A stretch of DNA of 39,729 nucleotides from Oscillatoria sp. (lineage in GTDB: Bacteria; Cyanobacteriota; Cyanobacteriia; Cyanobacteriales; Laspinemataceae), in NCBI GenBank assembly GCA_011390515.1, contig JAABSJ010000029.1, positions 1-39,729 of the forward strand, in the 5' to 3' direction. This document shows, piece by piece, positions 1-8,483 of the stretch; position 1 is the first letter of the stretch, and each line of letters opens with the position of its first letter. The notes below the pieces were generated by a model, which was not told where the DNA came from, ran no database searches, and saw only the letters and a list, made by a program, of their open reading frames with translations. A program made the position numbers and the translations under genes.

Positions 1-2
1 AT

Positions 3-146
3 GTCAATAACTTGCTGGATTTAGATAAATTTGCCTTAGAGGGAAGCCAATTGCGGGTGGATCGGATTCGACTGCAAAACCAGGAAATTGTCTTTTATGG
101 TTCCGCGCAGATCGAGCAGTTCCCCTCGGGAAAAGGGAAAAAATAA
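3..146 (+). CDS. DUF2993-like protein, C-terminal fragment
   Basis: An open frame enters from the left edge and stops at TAA 144-146, giving the last 47 residues of a protein. The fragment contains LEGSQLRVDRIRL and a closing stretch QEIVFYGSAQIEQFP. This alternating hydrophobic ending resembles the C-terminus of cyanobacterial DUF2993 (LmeA-like lipid-binding) proteins. The family assignment rests on this short tail only. The gene converges with the leftward membrane-protein cluster and is separated from its last gene by only 30 bp. Confidence 0.5.
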   Translation, partial: VNNLLDLDKFALEGSQLRVDRIRLQNQEIVFYGSAQIEQFPSGKGKK

Positions 147-176
147 GGGAGCGATCGCCGTAAATTTTGGGGATCG

Positions 177-1910
177 CTAACGGCGACGCTTCGCTAGACA
201 CTCCGCCTGGAGTACGACAAAATCGCCCGTCTCAAACTGAGTACAAGGGGCGATCGCTTTTACTAATGCCGGAACTGTTCCCCGTCTGAGTGCTGCCTCC
301 GCTTGTTGGGCAGCCTTAAAAAGCGGTTGAGTTTCGGTTAGTTGAAAGCGGCGCAACCACGGGCTTTTTTCTAAATACTCCGGGGTAAAGGCGGACCGTT
401 CTACAATCCATAAATCAATCCCATACTTTTGAATCACTTGCTGGACTGCATCCAATTTTTCACTATATTGAGCGGTCAAAAGTTCTATTGCCCGTTGATT
501 GAGTTCTTGATAATAGGTCTGATGATAGCCAATCACATAGCTAGGACTGACCAAAATAGACCGATTGGTAAAGGCAGGCAGATTATCAGTTTCTTCAGCA
601 ATGGCAGCAATTAAGGTGTCTTTCGGTTGGGTGGATAAAAATTCATAGAGGGGTGAAACTTTGCCAATTTTGTAATCCACATCGGGAAATTTTCTCAACA
701 GAATCGGATAGATTAGCAAAATGGTTAACAAGGTAGTCGCCGTTATTCCCCATATAAATTTAGAGTTTTTGGCCCGATTCGTCCGTAGTTTTTGAACCAG
801 CCATTCTAAAATCAACGTCAACGAAATCGCCCCGGCGATCGGCATCACCAGTCTCAGACTATGTTCCGTATAGCGACTGGGAAGATGCAGTTTAAATAAC
901 AGCGCATGAGCCGCCAAAAACATAGCCAATGAAACAACCAATAATTGCGGCAACAGAATCAGGCGTGGGCTAATTTTTTCAGCGAGGGGAAATCGGGGAG
1001 CAAATCGCAAGAGAACCGGCAACAAAACCCCTAACCAAATTTGAGGCAAACTAAAAGAAAGTTCGCACCATTCACTCGGAAAAATCCCGGTTCGCCGCCA
1101 ACACAACCAATATTCCAAAGGATTATCAATAAAAAAACTGGGCCATAATGTTTTGGCTTGGGCAGCGGTTAAAACTGGACCATATTCTGAAGATTTCAAG
1201 GCATAAGGTAACATCACTGCCAGGGCTACAGCTAAACCAATCCCCGACAGTAAATAGTTTTTCCGGTGGGGAGATAGAGAAATTTTGCCTTGATTCCAGG
1301 ACAAACAGTGGAACAGTAAAAGACCCGATGCCAGAAAAACACACTGGGGATAAAATAGTCCTAAAAGGGCAATGGTTACTGCTGTTAAAATCAGATTTTC
1401 TCGCAGTAAGTAATACAAAAATGCTAAAAATAAGGGATAGGCAAAAGCAACGGGAGTGGCGGAGGGAATATCATCTTGTAACCACACATTTTGATTCAGC
1501 AGCAATCCGCAGATAAACCCAGCAAATGGCACGGGGAAAAGCTCCATCACCACTTGAAAGCAATAGAAAGTGGTGACAAGGACCAAAATTAAGGGCAGGA
1601 TTTTATTGAATAAAAACGGGTTAATTCCCAGTTTGGCCCCGATCTGATAAAGGGTTGTATATCCAGCAGGGGCCACGGATTCAAAATAGTCCGCCATCAC
1701 ATCATCAGGAAACAAATCCGGATCTAAAAACCGCTGCATCCAAAAGACGTGCTGCCTTGCATCATCTTGGATGATATAAGGGTGAGATAAAGTAATTTTT
1801 AAGGCAAAAATCGCATAAATTGCCGCTACACAAAGGGTGGCAATCAGCCAGAAAATCTGCCCTCGACGAGAGGAGTTGGAGAGTTCGTTCAGTAATCGGG
1901 ATGGGTTCAT
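177..1910 (-). CDS. Polytopic membrane protein, third of three tandem paralogs
   Basis: A 577-residue inner-membrane protein with about ten hydrophobic segments, the first near residues 20-40, and a hydrophilic C-terminal third. An acidic motif, IQDDARQHVFWMQRFLDP, follows the first helix, and HLPSRYTEHSLR lies near the middle. The soluble tail has TDNLPAFTNRSILV and YGIDLWIVE. All four motifs recur in the two upstream paralogs. A conserved acidic pair just after the first helix, in a large multi-helix protein, is reminiscent of GT-C type lipid-linked-sugar glycosyltransferases, but no specific family was recognised and the substrate is unknown. The ATG overlaps the upstream paralog's stop codon (ATGA), so translation is probably coupled. 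It is the last gene of the leftward cluster. Confidence 0.85.
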   Translation of the reverse strand: MNPSRLLNELSNSSRRGQIFWLIATLCVAAIYAIFALKITLSHPYIIQDDARQHVFWMQRFLDPDLFPDDVMADYFESVAPAGYTTLYQIGAKLGINPFLFNKILPLILVLVTTFYCFQVVMELFPVPFAGFICGLLLNQNVWLQDDIPSATPVAFAYPLFLAFLYYLLRENLILTAVTIALLGLFYPQCVFLASGLLLFHCLSWNQGKISLSPHRKNYLLSGIGLAVALAVMLPYALKSSEYGPVLTAAQAKTLWPSFFIDNPLEYWLCWRRTGIFPSEWCELSFSLPQIWLGVLLPVLLRFAPRFPLAEKISPRLILLPQLLVVSLAMFLAAHALLFKLHLPSRYTEHSLRLVMPIAGAISLTLILEWLVQKLRTNRAKNSKFIWGITATTLLTILLIYPILLRKFPDVDYKIGKVSPLYEFLSTQPKDTLIAAIAEETDNLPAFTNRSILVSPSYVIGYHQTYYQELNQRAIELLTAQYSEKLDAVQQVIQKYGIDLWIVERSAFTPEYLEKSPWLRRFQLTETQPLFKAAQQAEAALRRGTVPALVKAIAPCTQFETGDFVVLQAECLAKRRR

Positions 1911-3634
1911 AGGGGGGATGAGTTGAAGGTGAGAATACAGGTAGAATCTAAGACGGCAAATTTATCGAGTTGGAATACGGTGCAGCGATCGCGAACCGTT
2001 GCTAAAGCTGGGGTGATTCCCTTCTCCAGTTGGGCGATCGCCTGACTTGCTGCCGGTTGATATTGCATCATCCAGCGATCGTTTTTCAGATATGAGGCGG
2101 TAAACATATCTTCCTCAATTAACCAAAAATCAATATCATATTCGGTGATAAACTGCTCAATTTCGGCTAAATTGGGACTGTAATGGGCGTGAATTAAATC
2201 GATACTCCGTTCCCGAATTTCTCCATAATACCCTTCATGATAAGGTACGACATACCCTTCATTCCCAATCAAAATTGACCGCTGACTAAACGAAGGAAGA
2301 TTATTCACTTCATCGGTAACTGATGCAATTTGAATATCTTTTGGCTGTTGGGCAAAAAATTCATATAACGCTGGAAAATACCCAAATTGATAATCAGTGC
2401 GAGGAAATCGTCTTAACCCTAAAGGTTCTAAAATAAGGGCGGCTAAAATTAAGTAACACCCAACCCGAGTGATAGTTTTTTGATTTATATTTTCCCCCAA
2501 AATCAGAAGTGCATCCATGAGTAGGGTGACGGTGATTCCAGCGGCGATCGCACTGATAATCCTAAAGGTATGTTCCGTGTACCGACTGGGTAAATGTAAT
2601 TCAAATAACAGCAGATGAGATAGAAAAAACATTCCTAACGATGCCAGAAGAATCTCCAGCAAAATACCTGCCTGTTTTATCTGCACCGACAAAGGAAAAG
2701 CCCCACGAAATCGGAGTAGAAGCGGTAAGATTCCTCCTAAAATTAGTGGGGAAATTATGGCAAACCGAGGCATCATTCCACTCCGTTGTCCGGTAAACCA
2801 GTAATGGCCCCAATCCTCGCTAAAAAACTCACTTTTACCCCGCTTTAAAAACTCCGGCAAAGTTTTAGCTTCAGCAGCAGTAATCACGGGACCGTAATCA
2901 TCGGACTTAAACATATAAGCGATAATAACTATCGCGGCAATTCCGAATAAACTGCCATAAAATTGATACAGCTTTCTCGGTTGCTTTTGATGAGGACGCC
3001 AATCAGTCAGACGCAAAAATTGTAAAATTAAAACTCCAATAGCGACCAACAAACATTGAGGATAAAATAACCCCAAAAGGGCAACGAATACCCCTGTTCC
3101 CCAGAGGTTGTGCCGCAATAAATAATAAAGAAATCCAGTAAATAGGGGATAAACAAACGCCACGGGAGTTGCTGAAACCACATCATCCCGCATCCAGATA
3201 TAATGATTAATCAATAACCCACTGATAAATCCGGCAATGGGTACTGGCAACAGTTCCATTGTGATGCCAAAACAGAAAACCGTTGTGATTAATCCTAACA
3301 CAGGAGGCAGGAGTTTATGCAGCAGCATTGGAGAAATGCCCAGCTTGGCGACAATCCAATACAGGGCGGTATATCCTGCGGGTGCAACGGATTGAAAATA
3401 ATCGGCGATCCAATCATTGGGAAACAATTCGGGGTCGATAAAACGCTGCATCCAAAAAACGTGCTGCCGCGCATCATCTTGGACCACATAGTCGATACTA
3501 AACGCCTGGTATAATACCAAACTCCCATAAACTGTAGCAAAGGTTAAGGTTAAAGTCAGCCAAAAAATCACGGTAGATTTTGGAGATTTTTCCAAGGGGC
3601 CGGTCAAAAATCGATGCAAATTTGGCATTGCCAT
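1907..3634 (-). CDS. Polytopic membrane protein, second of three tandem paralogs
   Basis: About 575 residues. It has the same architecture and motifs as its neighbours: VQDDARQHVFWMQRFIDP after helix 1, HLPSRYTEHTFR, VNNLPSFSQRSILIG and YDIDFWLIEE. The frame can be extended to a TTG at 3691. The ATG at 3634 (or 3628) is preferred because the residues after it, MAMPNLHRFLTGP, line up with the N-terminus of the next paralog upstream. The stop overlaps the start of the downstream paralog by 4 bp. The role is unknown. The family look is that of a GT-C-like or related multi-helix enzyme (inference). The conserved acidic motif in all three copies argues that none is decaying. Confidence 0.85.
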   Translation of the reverse strand: MAMPNLHRFLTGPLEKSPKSTVIFWLTLTLTFATVYGSLVLYQAFSIDYVVQDDARQHVFWMQRFIDPELFPNDWIADYFQSVAPAGYTALYWIVAKLGISPMLLHKLLPPVLGLITTVFCFGITMELLPVPIAGFISGLLINHYIWMRDDVVSATPVAFVYPLFTGFLYYLLRHNLWGTGVFVALLGLFYPQCLLVAIGVLILQFLRLTDWRPHQKQPRKLYQFYGSLFGIAAIVIIAYMFKSDDYGPVITAAEAKTLPEFLKRGKSEFFSEDWGHYWFTGQRSGMMPRFAIISPLILGGILPLLLRFRGAFPLSVQIKQAGILLEILLASLGMFFLSHLLLFELHLPSRYTEHTFRIISAIAAGITVTLLMDALLILGENINQKTITRVGCYLILAALILEPLGLRRFPRTDYQFGYFPALYEFFAQQPKDIQIASVTDEVNNLPSFSQRSILIGNEGYVVPYHEGYYGEIRERSIDLIHAHYSPNLAEIEQFITEYDIDFWLIEEDMFTASYLKNDRWMMQYQPAASQAIAQLEKGITPALATVRDRCTVFQLDKFAVLDSTCILTFNSSPL

Positions 3635-3698
3635 AGACAAGAGGGTGAAGTTGGGTAAAGGGAACGGAATTAACCCCGGTGGATGGGGCAATGTACTC

Positions 3699-5411
3699 TT
3701 AATCGTTGATCATACACTGAGATTGGACGACCCACAAATCTCCCGTGTTAAACACCGTACAACGGGCGATCGCCTCCGCAACAAACGGCAGATTTCCCGC
3801 TTCCAAAGAGGCGATCGCCTGCTCCGCCTCCGGTTGATACTGTTGCAACCACCGATTCCGGGCAAAATACCCCGGTTCAAACGCCGACTGCTCAATTAAC
3901 CAAAAGTCGATACCATACTGTTCAATCACCCCTTGCACCACTGCCGCCTCCTCACTATATTGTGCGCGAATTACATCCCTCATCCGTTGACTAAATTCGC
4001 GATAATATCCCTGATGATAGGGAATTGCATATTCTCGCCCTACTAAAATAGACCGATGGGAAAATGTCGGCAAATTATTCGCTTCCCCGCTTAAAGAAGC
4101 GATTAAACTATCCTGGGGTTGCTGTTGGAAAAACTGATACAAATCGGGCAAGGGACCCGGACGATAATTGGTGCGAGGAAAACTCGGGGTATAGTTGGGA
4201 TAAAAAATTAAGGCAGCGGTAAAAACTAGGGTCATGCCTGCTGCAATAACCTGTTTTCCCTGCCCTGAAAATGGCGTTAAAACATCCAATGCCCAACCTA
4301 TTAAAATTGCAATCAGAATTCCGGTTGCTACGGCTAAAACAATCCTAAAACTATGGTCAATATAACGGCTGGGTAGATGTAGCCTAAATAATACAGAATG
4401 GGCCGCAAAAAACATAAAGACTGCCGCCAACATCAGGTTTCTTAATAACTGCAATCCTGGAGACAGTTGAGAAACTAACGGAAACCGGGACGGATATCGA
4501 CAAACCCAAGGGAAGAAAATTCCCACCCAAATCAGCGGGGGTAATAAAGGGGGAAGAATCCCCGATCGCTCTCCAATTAACCAGAAATAAAAGGGGTTTT
4601 CATGGTAAAATGGGTTGCGTCCTCCAGGCCATAATTCCGGGGAAGTCACCGCGTCAGCAGCGGTTAAAACCGGACCATATTCATTGGTTTTCAAGGCATA
4701 AGGTAACATTACCGCAAAGGCTACAGCTAAACCGATTCCTGAAAACAGATAATCCCGCCAATGGCGAGGGAGAGAAATCCGCCCGGATTGCCAAGAAACT
4801 AGACGCAAGAGGAAGAGGGCGGAAGCGATGAAAACATACTGGGGATAAAAGAGTCCCAACAGGGCGATCGCCACACAACTGCCGACTAACTGATTTCGAG
4901 ATAAATAATAGAGAAATCCTACAAATAGGGGATATAAAAAAGCCCGGGGAGTTGCGGAAACTATATCAAATTTCATCCAGAGACTTTGATTCAGCAAGAC
5001 ACTACTGATAAATGCAGCCAATGGGACAGGAAACAATTGTAAGGTTAACCCAAAACAGTAAATTGTGGTGATTATGGCGAGGGCGATCGGCAACAACTTA
5101 CTTAATAATAATGGCTCAATTCCTAACAGTGCCATTCCGCGATAAACTGCCGTATATCCTGCTGGAGCCACAGATTGAAAATAATCCGCAATATAATCGC
5201 CAGGAAATAAATTCGGGTCCAAAAATCGCTGCATCCAAAAGACGTGCTGCCTCGCATCATCCTGGACCATATATTCAACGCTAAAGGCTTTTTGCAGTGC
5301 CATTATTCCATAAAAGGTGGCAAAAGTCAAGCTCAAACTGAACCAAAAGATAACAATGGGACTGAATCGATGGGAAATTGGGGCAGTTAGGAATTTGCGT
5401 AAATAATTCAT
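3699..5411 (-). CDS. Polytopic membrane protein, first of three tandem paralogs
   Basis: About 570 residues with multiple hydrophobic helices. It carries VQDDARQHVFWMQRFLDP near residue 45, HLPSRYIDHSFR, ANNLPTFSHRSILVG and YGIDFWLIEQ, the same series as in the two downstream copies. A TTG three codons upstream (5420) is possible, but ATG at 5411 is the natural choice. It lies 64 bp upstream of the preferred start of the next copy. It is 182 bp downstream of the UPF0104-type gene, with a hairpin repeat in the gap, so the four genes may form one transcription unit with a weak internal stop. Function unknown. A role in envelope polysaccharide or lipid-linked sugar transfer is only an inference from architecture. 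Confidence 0.85.
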   Translation of the reverse strand: MNYLRKFLTAPISHRFSPIVIFWFSLSLTFATFYGIMALQKAFSVEYMVQDDARQHVFWMQRFLDPNLFPGDYIADYFQSVAPAGYTAVYRGMALLGIEPLLLSKLLPIALAIITTIYCFGLTLQLFPVPLAAFISSVLLNQSLWMKFDIVSATPRAFLYPLFVGFLYYLSRNQLVGSCVAIALLGLFYPQYVFIASALFLLRLVSWQSGRISLPRHWRDYLFSGIGLAVAFAVMLPYALKTNEYGPVLTAADAVTSPELWPGGRNPFYHENPFYFWLIGERSGILPPLLPPLIWVGIFFPWVCRYPSRFPLVSQLSPGLQLLRNLMLAAVFMFFAAHSVLFRLHLPSRYIDHSFRIVLAVATGILIAILIGWALDVLTPFSGQGKQVIAAGMTLVFTAALIFYPNYTPSFPRTNYRPGPLPDLYQFFQQQPQDSLIASLSGEANNLPTFSHRSILVGREYAIPYHQGYYREFSQRMRDVIRAQYSEEAAVVQGVIEQYGIDFWLIEQSAFEPGYFARNRWLQQYQPEAEQAIASLEAGNLPFVAEAIARCTVFNTGDLWVVQSQCMIND

Positions 5412-5510
5412 AATTGACAAACAGTTATTTCAGGCAGAATTAATCCCAAGGTTATTCCCAAAAATCAATTGCTATAGCATCCGAAGGTTAAGCACCCAAC
5501 AAGACTCGAT

Positions 5511-5567
5511 TAGCCCGCGCAGGCGGGCTTCGTCCGTATAGCCCCACCCTTTAGGGTGCGGGGTTTT
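5511..5567. repeat. Dispersed double-hairpin repeat, single copy
   Basis: One copy of a roughly 58 bp repeat. It has a perfect stem AGCCCGC-GCAG-GCGGGCT (5512-5529), a spacer CTTCGTCCGTATAG-like segment, and a second imperfect stem ACCCT-TT-AGGGT flanked by C and G runs, ending in a short T run. Related copies occur at 21215-21271, as a cluster at 28122-28384 and as a pair at 30904-31016. Here it separates the UPF0104-type gene from the first membrane paralog and may act as an attenuator or terminator. Confidence 0.85.
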
Positions 5568-5593
5568 TGGATATTTTATTGTTTGCTCCACCC

Positions 5594-6538
5594 CTAACGA
5601 TTTTGGGTGCGGAGGGTGGATAAATATCGCTCTAAAAAGGGTAATCCTGCTATTGCTGGCAGTAAATAACGAGCGGTACAGAGTAATCCCAAAGCTGCTC
5701 CCGTTGCCTCTCCAAAATAGGGCTGATAAAACAAAATTAAGGCAGCATCTCGGGTTCCGACTCCGGCAAAGGTTAAGGGCATTAACCCGGCGAGAATGGC
5801 TAAGGGAGAGAGGGCGAGGTTGGTTAAAAATGGCGTCCAGGCATTGAGGGCGAGAATGAAAAACCAAATTTGTAAGAGATGGCAAAACCAGAGGAAAATA
5901 GAAGTAAGGGTAACCGTCACCAACCGACGGCGATCGCACCAAAAGTAATCGTGCATTTCCCCCCAGGAAAAGCGTAATTTGTCCAGCTTGATTTTAACCT
6001 TTTTTGGAGCAAAGCGGGCCGCAATTCCAAAACAAAGCCGCGCAAACCGAGGAGAACTCAACAACAATAACCCGACGATTAATCCCACACTAACCCCCGT
6101 CGTCATCGCCCAAAATAGAACATCTTTCGCGGGATATAAGAGCAAGCCAAAAACGCACCATAATAGCAGTGACATCAAATCACAGGCTTTTTCAAACACG
6201 ACTAAAGAGAGGGCCAAAGAACCACTCAAATGTCCGCGATCGCGCATAAAATAAGCCTTAGCAATATCCCCCATTTTCGAGGGTAATACCATATTTAACA
6301 CACTAGAAGCGAGAATCAGCCGATTTGCCTCGGGAAAATCCAGCCCTGAACTTGCTGGTGCAAGCTGTTGTAAACGCCAACTGGTAATCGCCACCAGGGG
6401 GACAACCATGCCCAAACTCACCACCATCCAGAGGCGATCGCAATTTTGGAACACCTGAACCAACCTGGGAAAATCAATTTTCCAGTAGATAACCGCCAGA
6501 ATGAGCAAGCTAATCGTCAAAGAAATCAGTCGTTTCAT
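5594..6538 (-). CDS. UPF0104 / lysylphosphatidylglycerol synthase TM-domain family protein
   Basis: A 314-residue membrane protein with about seven to eight helices. The family signatures are visible: LPSKMGDIAKAYFMRDR near residues 85-101, VFEKACDLMSLLLW, and the C-terminal LMPLTFAGVGTRDAALILFY. These match the flippase-like transmembrane domain found in MprF and in archaeal AglD-type proteins (UPF0104). The catalytic aminoacyl-transfer domain of MprF is absent, so lysylphosphatidylglycerol synthesis is not implied. Such stand-alone domains often accompany glycosyltransferases and are thought to move lipids or lipid-linked sugars. Its position at the head of the cluster with three large membrane proteins fits that idea (inference). 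The start is ATG 6538. Confidence 0.85.
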   Translation of the reverse strand: MKRLISLTISLLILAVIYWKIDFPRLVQVFQNCDRLWMVVSLGMVVPLVAITSWRLQQLAPASSGLDFPEANRLILASSVLNMVLPSKMGDIAKAYFMRDRGHLSGSLALSLVVFEKACDLMSLLLWCVFGLLLYPAKDVLFWAMTTGVSVGLIVGLLLLSSPRFARLCFGIAARFAPKKVKIKLDKLRFSWGEMHDYFWCDRRRLVTVTLTSIFLWFCHLLQIWFFILALNAWTPFLTNLALSPLAILAGLMPLTFAGVGTRDAALILFYQPYFGEATGAALGLLCTARYLLPAIAGLPFLERYLSTLRTQNR

Positions 6539-6592
6539 TAATCCGGAATTAAGGGTAAGTGGCAGGAGGGAAACAGGTCACACCAAAGCGCT

Positions 6593-6850
6593 CTAGGCAT
6601 CTTCTGTGCTTTCACTCTCCTGCTGATCATAGCTTGTAATAATACGACAAATCTCATCGGTAGCAATATCGACTTGTTCAGATTTGGCATAAATTGTGAG
6701 CAAAACGATACCCGTTGCTGTTTTAACGGAGTAAATCAGACAATCCCTTCCCAAACTTGGGCGATCGGGATAGTTTGTCCAGACATCGCTTCGTGCCAAG
6801 CTTGCTGAAAGTTCTGTAGAAGCACTGCCTTCGATTCCTCAATTCATCAA
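6593..6850 (-). pseudogene. Decayed type II toxin-antitoxin remnant
   Basis: Two frames on the minus strand hold pieces of a toxin-antitoxin pair. From about 6850 to the TGA at 6736-6738, a frame without a good start encodes LLQNFQQAWHEAMSGQTIPI and ends shortly after. This looks like the end of a short cyanobacterial antitoxin. In a second frame, from about 6745 to 6593, the residues CLIYSVKTATGIVLLTIYAK and onward resemble the C-terminal half of RelE/HigB-like toxins, whose core strand typically reads LLTIYAK. The toxin's N-terminal half and the antitoxin's start are missing, and the frames run into one another. I infer an internal deletion that removed the start of the toxin. The 68-codon open frame is therefore unlikely to be a functional gene. 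Confidence 0.5.
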
Positions 6851-6922
6851 TCACCCCGACCAGACACCGGACCCAGAGCCATGATATAGTAATAAATGAA
6901 CCCTACCCTGGCAGGAATCATC

Positions 6923-7672
6923 ATGTTAGCTAACTCACCCTCTTACACCATCACCTGGGAAAAGTTGCCCGATGATTTTGTGCTGCCTGATGACCCAGTG
7001 GATAATATCAATCAACCGACTCTGGCGGCAGCCTTAACCGAAAGTTTGGAGTTAGCGGGAAAACTCCCTGACAGTGCCTTGACTCCCACTAATTACGGCA
7101 TTTGTGCCACCTTCAATGGCAAAATAGTCGTCAAAGCTCCCGATTGGGCCTACATTCCCCATATTACCGTTAAACGCTCGGAAGTCGAGCGGAGTTATAC
7201 CCCGCGACTGCAAGGTGAAATTCCCACCCTCGTTTTAGAGTTTTTATCAGAAACTGAAGGGGGAGAATATTCTATCAAACCAACCTATCCCCCGGGAAAA
7301 TTCTTCTACTACGAGCAGATTTTGCTGGTCCAAAACTATGGCATTTTTGACTTAGAGAAGGGGATATTAGCACTGTATCGGTTAGGAGAAAATCAGCGGT
7401 ATCAACTGGAAGACGCCAATGAGGATAACCGCTATTGGATACCAGAAATGCAGCTATTTTTAGGAGTCTGGGAAGGACAACGAGAAAATCGTTCCGGATA
7501 CTGGCTACGGTGGTGGGATGAAGCGGGCAATTTACTCTTGTGGCGTAATGAACGGATTGAACAGGAACGCCAACAGGCTGAACAGGAACGCCAACGGGCT
7601 GAACAGGAACGCCAACGGGCGGAACGATTAGCGGCTCAATTACGGGCTGCGGGAATTGAACCGGAAGAGTAG
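6923..7672 (+). CDS. Uma2 family (DUF820) putative nuclease
   Basis: About 249 residues. The N-terminus, YTITWEKLPDDFVLPDDPVD, and the middle section (APDWAYIP, then PTLVLEFLSETEGGEYSIK) match cyanobacterial Uma2 proteins, which have a PD-(D/E)XK nuclease-like fold. The C-terminus is an E/R/Q-rich coiled coil with repeated EQERQRA units, followed by the usual RAAGIEPEE ending. An ATG at 6896 is in frame. The ATG at 6923 is preferred because an AGGA stands at the right distance and family members begin close to this point. Uma2 genes are abundant in cyanobacteria and their substrate is unknown. A second member lies at 38767-39549. Confidence 0.8.
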   Translation: MLANSPSYTITWEKLPDDFVLPDDPVDNINQPTLAAALTESLELAGKLPDSALTPTNYGICATFNGKIVVKAPDWAYIPHITVKRSEVERSYTPRLQGEIPTLVLEFLSETEGGEYSIKPTYPPGKFFYYEQILLVQNYGIFDLEKGILALYRLGENQRYQLEDANEDNRYWIPEMQLFLGVWEGQRENRSGYWLRWWDEAGNLLLWRNERIEQERQQAEQERQRAEQERQRAERLAAQLRAAGIEPEE

Positions 7673-7682
7673 TTTTAGAAGT

Positions 7683-7776
7683 AGGGAGAATTAGTCTTTG
7701 ACATTGGTTTAATTGCTGCCGATCGCACTCAAACGGCTGGTTGCCAATTTTGCCACAGGGGTGCTGACATTAGGGT
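7683..7776 (+). pseudogene. Internally deleted copy of the downstream retropepsin-like gene
   Basis: The stretch begins with AGGGAGAATTAGTCTTTGA and a short continuation nearly identical to the 5' end of the intact gene at 8480-8845 (around 8501-8540). After a few unrelated bases containing CGATCGC it resumes with CGGCTGGTTGCC and runs through GGGGTGCTGACATTAGGGTAG, nearly identical to the 3' end (about 8798-8845). Roughly 250 bp of the middle, including the catalytic Asp-Thr-Gly codons, is missing. It is therefore a relic of a duplicated gene, not a coding sequence. Confidence 0.75.
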
Positions 7777-7923
7777 AGGTGTCGGTGCGATCGCTATTTT
7801 ATCCGCCACAAGCATAACTGATTGACAAGTGCATGAAAGTTGCGATCGCGCATCTTTTCATACGGAATCCCTTTTATACTCATTTTCGGGAGAGTTTTCT
7901 ATGAACGGAGTTAAAATAAGAGA

Positions 7924-8134
7924 TATAGCAGTCCTAACTCAATTGTGGAAGACGATGGCGGCCCCCAACCCCTCTCCCAGAACGGGAGAGGGGAGCCGAA
8001 CTTTATGTCAAATTCATTTAGGGTCGCTATAGCAGTCCTAACTCAATTGTGGAAGACGATGGCGGCCCCCAACCCCTCTCCCAGAACGGGAGAGGGCAGA
8101 AGAAAATGTCACAACTGATTTAGGATTGCTATAG
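7924..8134. mobile_element. Two abutting MITE-like palindromic elements
   Basis: Two copies of a roughly 107 bp element stand head to tail (7924-8030 and 8028-8134) and share the TAT at the joint. Each begins with TATAGCAGTCCTAACTCAAT and ends with an approximate inverted copy (the second ends in GATTTAGGATTGCTATA). Each has a central stem CCCTCTCCC-AGAAC-GGGAGAGGG. Short length, terminal inverted repeats, TA-containing ends and no coding capacity fit a miniature inverted-repeat element of the IS630/Tc1 sort (inference). The first 65 bp of the two copies are identical as read here, so duplication is recent. Confidence 0.7.
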
Positions 8135-8162
8135 AAAATTAACCGATGTAGGAGAATAACCC

Positions 8163-8483
8163 ATGAAAAAACTATCTAAAACTCATCGCTCTCTCCGACC
8201 CGTTAAAGGTGGATCTCACAGCAAACACTCACATGAAGAGATAGCTAAATTAGAGGCAGAACTGGAAGAGTTAATGGAACGGTGTGACGCAGTATTTGAA
8301 CGAGCAAAAGCAGATTTAATCAACGATTATTACGACTGGTTTATGGTTATAGAGCCAGAAAGTGGTGACTATTTTCTCGATCCCAATGACCGGGTAGCAG
8401 AAGAGAAGGCCCGTGCAAAATATCCCCATGCCCAATGTGCAGTCTACTGCGTCAACGAAACGGGAGCCTGTTACAAAGTATGA
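8163..8483 (+). CDS. Hypothetical protein paired with retropepsin-like protein
   Basis: A 106-residue soluble protein of unknown function. The first 25 residues are basic (Lys, Arg, Ser, His rich). An acidic helical segment follows, EEIAKLEAELEELMERCDAV, probably a short coiled coil, and then a compact C-terminal domain with WFMVIEPESGDYFLDP and two cysteines near the end. It is preceded by GTAGGAG at good spacing. Its stop overlaps the ATG of the next gene (ATGA), so the two are translationally coupled and probably act together. Small two-gene units of this form in cyanobacteria could be toxin-antitoxin-like, but nothing in the sequence proves it. Confidence 0.7.
   Translation: MKKLSKTHRSLRPVKGGSHSKHSHEEIAKLEAELEELMERCDAVFERAKADLINDYYDWFMVIEPESGDYFLDPNDRVAEEKARAKYPHAQCAVYCVNETGACYKV

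Noticed and set aside
3635..3691. TTG start giving a 19-residue N-terminal extension of the second membrane paralog
   Set aside because: The extension is Pro-rich and absent in both paralogs. The ATG at 3634 aligns better.
5594..6538. MprF-type lysylphosphatidylglycerol synthase
   Set aside because: Only the transmembrane domain is present. The aminoacyl-transfer domain is missing.
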